NCBI RefSeq assembly: GCF_008042275.1
Contig: NZ_RDBK01000043.1
Span: 3,191,517 to 3,255,516, forward strand
Length of the DNA: 64,000 nucleotides
Reading direction: 5' to 3'
Origin: Streptomyces sp. OR43
Lineage (GTDB): Bacteria > Actinomycetota > Actinomycetes > Streptomycetales > Streptomycetaceae
A model generated the notes under the pieces. It saw nothing but the letters and a program-made list of their open reading frames with translations. It made no database searches and had not been told where the DNA came from. Position 1 is the stretch's first letter. Each line of letters begins with the position of its first letter. The translations under genes and the position numbers were made by a program. Of the stretch, positions 58,712 to 64,000 are shown in pieces.

Positions 58712-59544
58712 TCGCGACCTCGGACGACCCCCGGATACAACTGGCGCACCACCTCCTCGGCGCAGTCGACATCGCAGCGGACCCCGCGCTCCCGCCCCGC
58801 GTCGTACGCCTGGTCGCCGGCGACGGGCGTCAGTTCATCGCGAAGCAGCACGCGGAGCGAGACCGGTACGCGGGAGAACTCCACGCCTACGCGGCGTGGG
58901 GCAGCCACCTGACCGGCCATGCGCCGGAGTTGGTCGGCCGGGATGACGCCACCCGCACCCTGCTGCTCACCGCACTCGCAGGCGACCGCGCTGACACCTT
59001 CGCTCCGGGCTCGCCCGAGGAGGAGCTGGCCCACCACGAGGCCGGGCACGTGTTGGGCAAGCTGCACCGGGCCACGGCCATGCCCCAGGGCGGTGCCGTC
59101 GGCTCCTCGCTCGCCGAGCGGTTCCAGCGGTGGATCGACCGGGCCATCCACGCCGACCTGCTCGACGCGGCCGAGGAGAACCTGCTGAAGCACCACGCGG
59201 TGATCCTGGGCGCCAGCCACATGGACAGCGCGATCTGCCACCTCGACTACCAGCCGCGCAACTGGCTGCTCGGCGACACCTTCGGCATCTACGACTTCGA
59301 GCACATGCGACGCGACGCCCGGGTCCGCGACTTCGCCCGGCTCGAATTCCGACGCTGGCAGGCCGCACCCCACCTCCGCACCGCCTTCTTCGACGGATAC
59401 GGACGCTCGCCCAACGACACCGAACGCCGCCTCCTGGAGTCCTTCGGCGCCATCGAGGCGACCACATCCCTGGTCAAGGGCCACCAGGAGAACGACGCCG
59501 CCCTCAGCGCGCACGGCAGAACCGTCCTGTCCCGGCTCACCTGA
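58708..59544 (+). CDS. APH-fold small-molecule kinase (second)
   Basis: 278 residues. Canonical catalytic loop CHLDYQPRNWLL and metal motif IYDFEHM, with Lys in FIAKQHAERDRY. A more typical APH/ChoK-type kinase than the first one. GTG start overlaps the histidine phosphatase stop. Substrate is probably the pathway's sugar or nucleoside; antibiotic resistance is a possible alternative. Confidence 0.85.
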   Translation: MIATSDDPRIQLAHHLLGAVDIAADPALPPRVVRLVAGDGRQFIAKQHAERDRYAGELHAYAAWGSHLTGHAPELVGRDDATRTLLLTALAGDRADTFAPGSPEEELAHHEAGHVLGKLHRATAMPQGGAVGSSLAERFQRWIDRAIHADLLDAAEENLLKHHAVILGASHMDSAICHLDYQPRNWLLGDTFGIYDFEHMRRDARVRDFARLEFRRWQAAPHLRTAFFDGYGRSPNDTERRLLESFGAIEATTSLVKGHQENDAALSAHGRTVLSRLT

Positions 59545-59578
59545 CCAGCCCCTTAGACGACACCTTTCTGGAGATCCC

Positions 59579-60577
59579 GTGCCACAGCACGAGCAGCCCC
59601 CGACCAACGCTTCCCCCCGACGGGCCGTGGTGACCGGCTCCGCCGGATTCATCGGCTCCCACCTCGCACACGCCCTCGTCCACGCCGGCACCACCGTGAT
59701 CGGCGTGGACCGCCGAGACCCCTCCACCGACCCAACGGCCGCCGCCAACCTCGCCCCGCTGCGAGGACGCCCGGGATACCACCACGTCACGGCCGACCTC
59801 CTCCACTGCGCCATCGACCCCCTTCTGATCGACGCCGACGCGGTCTTCCACCTCGCCGGCATCCCCGGCGTGCGGCCCTCCTGGGGACCGCAGTTCGGCG
59901 ACTACCTTGCGTCCAACGTGCTGGCCACCCACCGGGTCCTCGAAGCCTCCACCCGGATCGGCGTCCCCCGACTGGTCGTCGCCTCCTCCTCCAGCGTCTA
60001 CGGTCCGACCGACGGCGACGCGAGCCTCGAGACCGACCGCCCCAATCCCGCCTCCCCGTACGCCGTGACCAAGCTGGCCGAGGAGCAGCTCTGCCTCGCC
60101 TACGCCGAGCGCTCCGGCGGCCCCGGCGTCGTCGCCCTGCGGTACTTCACCGTCTACGGCCCCCGGCAGCGCGCAGACATGTTCACCCACCGCGCTCTGT
60201 ACGCCGCCCTGACTGGACAGCCCCTGCGCTTGTACGGAGACGGCCACCAGCGCCGCGACTTCACCTACATCGACGACGTGGTCGCCGCCACGATCGCCGC
60301 CGGCGTCGTCCCGAACGCTCACGGCCCCATCAACGTCGGCGGCGGCTCGAACGCATCGCTGCTGGACGTGGTCAACATCGCCAACAGCTTCACCGGTCGC
60401 GAGATCCAGTTCCACCAGGACCACGTGCGCAACGGGGACGTCCTGTTCACGCGTGCCGACCCCAGCCGTGCGGGAGAGGTCCTCGGCTGGCAGCCGCGCG
60501 TCGACCTCCACGGCGGACTGCGCGCCCACATGCAGGCTCTGGCTGCCCCGGTTCCGGACTACAGCCGGGCTGCGTAG
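59579..60577 (+). CDS. NAD-dependent sugar epimerase/dehydratase
   Basis: 332 residues, extended SDR. NAD motif TGSAGFIGSH, catalytic Ser in ASSSSVYG and YAVTK, and ALRYFTVYGPRQR of the UDP-glucose-epimerase/dTDP-glucose-dehydratase group. GTG start with GGAG upstream. Likely modifies an NDP-sugar for the cluster's glycosyltransferases. Confidence 0.9.
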   Translation: MPQHEQPPTNASPRRAVVTGSAGFIGSHLAHALVHAGTTVIGVDRRDPSTDPTAAANLAPLRGRPGYHHVTADLLHCAIDPLLIDADAVFHLAGIPGVRPSWGPQFGDYLASNVLATHRVLEASTRIGVPRLVVASSSSVYGPTDGDASLETDRPNPASPYAVTKLAEEQLCLAYAERSGGPGVVALRYFTVYGPRQRADMFTHRALYAALTGQPLRLYGDGHQRRDFTYIDDVVAATIAAGVVPNAHGPINVGGGSNASLLDVVNIANSFTGREIQFHQDHVRNGDVLFTRADPSRAGEVLGWQPRVDLHGGLRAHMQALAAPVPDYSRAA

Positions 60578-60609
60578 CCCCTACGCCTCGGAACCCGAGA
60601 GGAGTGCCC

Positions 60610-61731
60610 ATGGAAACCCCCGAGCGAGCACGGCTGGACGCCTTCTTTAGGAGGATCACGGCACAGTTCCCCGCCGGGCAGGCGATCACGACGCTGGTCA
60701 TTACCCACCTGCTCCCGGAACGACCGGCGTTCTTGCACGCCATGACCGCGGTGTCCACGATCGGCGCCGTCCTCCCCAAGCCCCGGTCGATTCACCGGCC
60801 GACCCTCGACATCGTCCGCCGCACCCTGCCGGTCCACGATCTGACCCGGGAGCGGTTCACCGACGAGACCCAGGCCCTGCACTACCTGGAGGACACGGCC
60901 GGTGGCCAGGACGTCGTCCTGGTCGACATCGGCGGGTACTTCGCGGCCAGCCTCGACACCCTCGTGAACAAGTTCTCTGGGCGCATCCTCGGCGTCGTCG
61001 AGGACACTGAGAACGGACACCAGCGGTACGCGGCTCTCGGCTCGCTGCCGTGCCCGGTCGTGTCCGTGGCCCGCTCACCGCTCAAGGACTGCGAGGACCA
61101 CCTCGTCGGCCGGTCCATCGTGTTCTCCACCGACGCCCTCGTCCGCGCCCGCGGGGACATCCTGACGAGCCGCAGCGCCTGCGTCATCGGGTTCGGCAAG
61201 ATCGGCCGCTCGATTGCGCAGACGCTGCGCGCCCAGGACCTGCGCGTCACCGTGTACGACAACGACGCGGTCAAGCGGGTACAGGCGCACGCCCTCGGGT
61301 TCCGCACCAGCTCGTCCACCACCGAGGCCGTCCACGACGCGGAACTTGTCCTCTGCGCCACTGGCAATCTCGCCCTCCGTCACGAGGATTTCGCCGCCTT
61401 GCGCAACGGCGCCTACCTCGGATCGGTGACCTCTTCCGAGGACGAGCTCGAACTCAGCAGCCTTGATGACGTCTACGAACGTCAGCTCGTCGGAACGCAG
61501 TTGACCCGATACGAGGTCACTGGCCACTACTTCTACGTTCTCGCCGATGGGGGTGCCGTCAACTTCGTGCACGGCGCCACCGTCGGCACCTACATCCACC
61601 TTGTCCAGGCCGAGATACTCGCCGCCACCGCCGCACTCAGCCACGCGCGACTCCAGCCCGGACTGCACGAGGTGCCGGCGGCCGACCGCGACACCATCGC
61701 CAGAATCTGGCTCCGCCACTTCGAAAGGTGA
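60610..61731 (+). CDS. Adenosylhomocysteinase-like NAD-binding protein
   Basis: 373 residues, shorter than true S-adenosylhomocysteine hydrolases (about 430-490). The NAD domain is clear (VIGFGKIGRSIAQTLRA, VTVYDND) and YVLADGGAVNF resembles the family's late segment, but the usual substrate-domain signatures are not evident in the first 180 residues. It may act on another nucleoside or oxidise a substrate via bound NAD. ATG at 60610 has AGAGGAG upstream. Confidence 0.75.
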   Translation: METPERARLDAFFRRITAQFPAGQAITTLVITHLLPERPAFLHAMTAVSTIGAVLPKPRSIHRPTLDIVRRTLPVHDLTRERFTDETQALHYLEDTAGGQDVVLVDIGGYFAASLDTLVNKFSGRILGVVEDTENGHQRYAALGSLPCPVVSVARSPLKDCEDHLVGRSIVFSTDALVRARGDILTSRSACVIGFGKIGRSIAQTLRAQDLRVTVYDNDAVKRVQAHALGFRTSSSTTEAVHDAELVLCATGNLALRHEDFAALRNGAYLGSVTSSEDELELSSLDDVYERQLVGTQLTRYEVTGHYFYVLADGGAVNFVHGATVGTYIHLVQAEILAATAALSHARLQPGLHEVPAADRDTIARIWLRHFER

Positions 61732-62288
61732 CCTCGTTGCCACCCTCCACCGAACACGTCCGCGCCGTCACGGAGGCGTACCTCGCCCGCCACCCGGACG
61801 AACGCGACTCCCTGGCGCTGCTGTTCGCCGCGCTCGCCGGCGCGGACGCTCCCACCAGCCGCAAGACCTTCCCCGCCCACGTGACCTGCAGCGTCATCCT
61901 CATCAACGGTGAACGGCACGTGCTGCACATCGCGCACAAGGCGTCCGGGAAACTGTTGGCGCCCGGCGGGCACAACGAATCGGCCGACCAGCACTTGCGC
62001 GACGCCGCCCTGCGCGAACTGCACGAGGAGGCCGGCATCCCGCCCAGCGCCGTCGTCCCGCTCGCCGGCTACGAGGACGTTCCTCTCGACATCGACGTGC
62101 ACGCGATCGACGCGAACCCGTCGAAGAACGAGCCGGCCCACCACCACGTGGACTTCCGCTGGGCCTTCCACTTCGGTGCGGAACATGCGGTGACACTTCA
62201 GGAGGAGGAGGTCGACGGCTACCAGTGGCGGCCGTTCGCGACCGCCGCCTCACCCACCGTCCGCGCCAAGCTCGCCCAGCTCACCTGA
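61728..62288 (+). CDS. NUDIX hydrolase
   Basis: 186 residues. The Nudix core RELHEEAGI is intact, preceded by GGHNESADQHLRDAA, where the first conserved Glu is replaced by Gln. Cleaves a nucleoside diphosphate linked to another moiety. GTG at 61728 overlaps the previous stop; TTG at 61737, with AAAGGTGA upstream, is a strong alternative start. Confidence 0.85.
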   Translation: MTSLPPSTEHVRAVTEAYLARHPDERDSLALLFAALAGADAPTSRKTFPAHVTCSVILINGERHVLHIAHKASGKLLAPGGHNESADQHLRDAALRELHEEAGIPPSAVVPLAGYEDVPLDIDVHAIDANPSKNEPAHHHVDFRWAFHFGAEHAVTLQEEEVDGYQWRPFATAASPTVRAKLAQLT

Positions 62289-62323
62289 AGCCCCTACTCG
62301 TACCCGCCGACCAGGAGGATGAC

Positions 62324-63193
62324 GTGGCCGCCACCACAGCCCAACCGACCGGCGTACATCCGCGCCGGCACATCGCCGTCATACCCTGCCGCTGGGGTGC
62401 TTCTCGCTTCCCCGGCAAACCACTGGCCCTCCTCGGCGACAAGCCGCTGCTCTGGCACGTCCACCAGCGCTGCCTGGAGGCCAAACGCCTCGCCGGGGCC
62501 GTCGTCGCGACGGACGACGAGCGTATCGAAGCGGCGTGCCGCGAACTGGGCATCGACTGCGTCCGCACCAGGGAGCATCTCACCGGCACCGACCGCGTCG
62601 CGGAGGTCGCCGAACGCCTGTCGGCTGAGGGGTACATCAACGTCCAGGGCGATGAGCCGTTCATCTCACCGACTGCCATCGACGACGTCTCCGAGGCCCT
62701 GGAGTACACGCCGCCGAGCACCTTGGCAGTGAACGCCTACACCGAACTGGTCGACGTCGGCGCCGTCCTGGACCACAACGTCGTCAAGGTCGTTGTCACG
62801 GCCCGCAGCGAGGCCCTGATGTTCTCGCGCCAGCCCATCCCCTATCCCAAAGGCGACCGCCCGAAGTACCTGCGCCAACTGGGCCTCTACGGCTTCACCG
62901 GCCCGGCTCTCCAACGCTTCCGTCAGCTCCAGCAGGGGCCCCTGGAGCGTGCCGAAGGAGTGGAGATGCTGCGCTTCGTCGAACACGGCCACGCCGTACA
63001 GATGGTCCCTGTCCTGGACGACGGTGTAGCGGTGGACACTCCGGAGGATCTAACGCGAGCCGAGACCTTCCTCGATCAGTACGACGGAGCGGTCCGGACG
63101 CGTGGGACCGTACGACGTTCTGCACGGTGGGACGGAATCACCTCATCCGCGACTCGTGCCCGATCTTCGGAACGCCCCCGCTCTCACTCCTAG
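62324..63193 (+). CDS. CMP-Kdo synthetase-like cytidylyltransferase (KdsB family)
   Basis: 289 residues. The motifs are those of 3-deoxy-manno-octulosonate cytidylyltransferase: IPCRWGASRFPGKPL (nucleotide loop), ATDDERI, NVQGDEPFI and VDTPEDLTRAE. These enzymes link CMP to a 2-keto acid sugar. A Streptomyces has no Kdo lipopolysaccharide, so another acid sugar or acid is implied, or the enzyme accepts a modified CTP. GTG start with AGGAGG upstream. Last gene of the run; the C-terminal 30 residues are an Arg/Ser-rich tail. Confidence 0.88.
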   Translation: MAATTAQPTGVHPRRHIAVIPCRWGASRFPGKPLALLGDKPLLWHVHQRCLEAKRLAGAVVATDDERIEAACRELGIDCVRTREHLTGTDRVAEVAERLSAEGYINVQGDEPFISPTAIDDVSEALEYTPPSTLAVNAYTELVDVGAVLDHNVVKVVVTARSEALMFSRQPIPYPKGDRPKYLRQLGLYGFTGPALQRFRQLQQGPLERAEGVEMLRFVEHGHAVQMVPVLDDGVAVDTPEDLTRAETFLDQYDGAVRTRGTVRRSARWDGITSSATRARSSERPRSHS

Positions 63194-63439
63194 CGAACAG
63201 CAGCTCTGAGGCCTGCCTGATCGCCCCCAGGGGCGGGTCGCTCGCTAAGGGCCGGGGAGTGAGGTTCTCCGCGGGCGGCGCCCCGAACACACGGCTCGGC
63301 ACCAACCTCCGTGTCTGCCCGATGTCCCACGAGCGCGGTGGACGGCTCCACTTCGGCCAATCCCGCCGACGCTGGGAGGTCAGCGCCGGATAGCGCGCAC
63401 TCGGACCCCGCCGCTGTCACCGAAAGGCGAAACACCCCC

Positions 63440-63658
63440 GTGAATACCCCCGTGCTCCGCGACGCGCGCTGCGACGGCGAACTGCGCCGGTACAAACTCC
63501 TGTGCTCGCGGCTGCCGGTATGGGTTGTACGCCGCGAGCGAGCCGACTCGCCCCCGGTCACGCTGCTGTGCGGCCATCACCTTAACCAAGGACTGACCGA
63601 CTTGGTCCGCGACACCGGCTCGGGCCCCTACGTGGTGGTCCGCCTTGACCCGCAGTAG
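63440..63658 (+). CDS. Small hypothetical protein
   Basis: 72 residues with two CG/CS-type Cys (LLCSRLP and LLCGHH). GTG at 63440 with GAAAGGCGAAA some 12 bases upstream. It is followed by a hairpin at 63687-63722. No known domain. Confidence 0.5.
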   Translation: MNTPVLRDARCDGELRRYKLLCSRLPVWVVRRERADSPPVTLLCGHHLNQGLTDLVRDTGSGPYVVVRLDPQ

Positions 63659-63686
63659 CCCCTCGGTTCCGAGCCATGTGTCAAAG

Positions 63687-63722
63687 CTGCCGGTCCCGTG
63701 TCGTAGGAAACGGGACCGGCAG
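63687..63722. terminator. Terminator at the end of the cargo run
   Basis: 13-bp perfect stem CTGCCGGTCCCGT / ACGGGACCGGCAG with a 10-base loop. Confidence 0.75.
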
Positions 63723-64000
63723 TTGGCGGGGCGCCGTGTCCGTAAACCTTGGGCGGGTCGAACAGACGGCGGTTGATGCCACGCGCGGGAAAGGGACGAC
63801 AAGGCGACCGACGCCGATGTTCACCGAGACCGCTGCTGGCCAAGTCGTCCGCCACGAGTGTCAGTTCGCTTCACCAATCTTCAGACCATTGCACCCTGAC
63901 TATTAGTCATGCAACGGGTGGTCGCACTACGGGATAGGGCGTACGGGCATTGAGAATGTTCCAAACTCCCCGATGGTGTGAATGATCAACTTCCTCAGAG
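63723..64000. other. End of window without a clear gene
   Basis: About 280 bases, lower in GC towards the end (TTCACCAATCTTCAG, TGACTATTAGTCATGC, AACTTCCTCAGAG). It may lead to the next island gene. The CGACTAATAGTC-like palindrome TGACTATTAGTCA at 63898-63910 is visible. Nothing else is supported. Confidence 0.4.

Noticed and set aside
49552..63193. Surface polysaccharide locus
   Set aside because: No flippase, polymerase, ABC exporter or membrane-bound transferase is present.
63723..64000. Small plus-strand frames near the window end
   Set aside because: No ribosome site, no coding pattern and they lie after a terminator.

Overview
The window looks like a Streptomyces chromosome. GC content is very high with strong third-position bias, GTG and TTG starts are common, genes are coupled by ATGA or GTGA overlaps, and the families present (GlgE pathway, anti-sigma ATPases, tandem lipoprotein L,D-transpeptidases, terpene synthase) are typical of the genus. 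From memory, the order from the GlgE genes to a serine ammonia-lyase resembles the SCO5440-SCO5469 part of S. coelicolor; that synteny is recollection, not a search.

Left and middle part (1-43269), core chromosome. 58-8793 is the GlgE alpha-glucan module: glgE-treS-maltokinase on the minus strand, with glgB probably starting just beyond base 1, and divergent glgP; glgX follows at 18937-21204. Between them lie a secreted M4 metalloprotease, a heterodimeric ABC exporter with one degenerate ATP site, and an ABC-2 transporter with its NarL-type two-component system. Then come two paralogous L,D-transpeptidase lipoproteins, a Sfp-type phosphopantetheinyl transferase coupled to a metallophosphoesterase, a cold-shock-domain protein, an enoyl-CoA hydratase, an anti-sigma-type ATPase, a divergent polysaccharide deacetylase with a beta-propeller lipoprotein, a GNAT enzyme, an EF-hand protein, a STAS protein, a CopD-like membrane protein, a class I terpene synthase, an SGNH hydrolase with a tandem-repeat leader, a MacB/FtsX-type ABC system, and a TetR regulator divergent from an SDR and an NADP-binding oxidoreductase.

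Right part (43270 to the window end), mobile island. A tyrosine integrase and an excisionase sit at its left edge. The last residues of the integrase frame are the C-terminus of L-serine ammonia-lyase (SdaA), followed by that gene's probable terminator. The element therefore appears to be inserted at the 3' end of sdaA; the right junction is not in the window. Next come a PD-(D/E)xK nuclease-like protein, a CutA-family protein, an XRE regulator, an anti-sigma-type ATPase and small unknown genes.

The main cargo (49552-63193) is a tightly packed run of 14 plus-strand genes: HAD phosphatase, GT-B transferase, thymidylate-synthase homologue with the Asn-to-Asp change that marks cytosine-nucleotide enzymes, NodU/TobZ-type O-carbamoyltransferase, CgeB-like glycosyltransferase, P-loop kinase, methyltransferase, two APH-fold kinases flanking a histidine phosphatase, NAD-dependent sugar epimerase, adenosylhomocysteinase-like protein, NUDIX hydrolase and a CMP-Kdo-synthetase-like cytidylyltransferase. 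I infer a pathway that makes and decorates a modified cytosine nucleotide or a CMP-linked sugar (nucleoside-type metabolite or nucleotide-based defence). I do not recognise it as a described system; it is the strongest candidate for novelty here.
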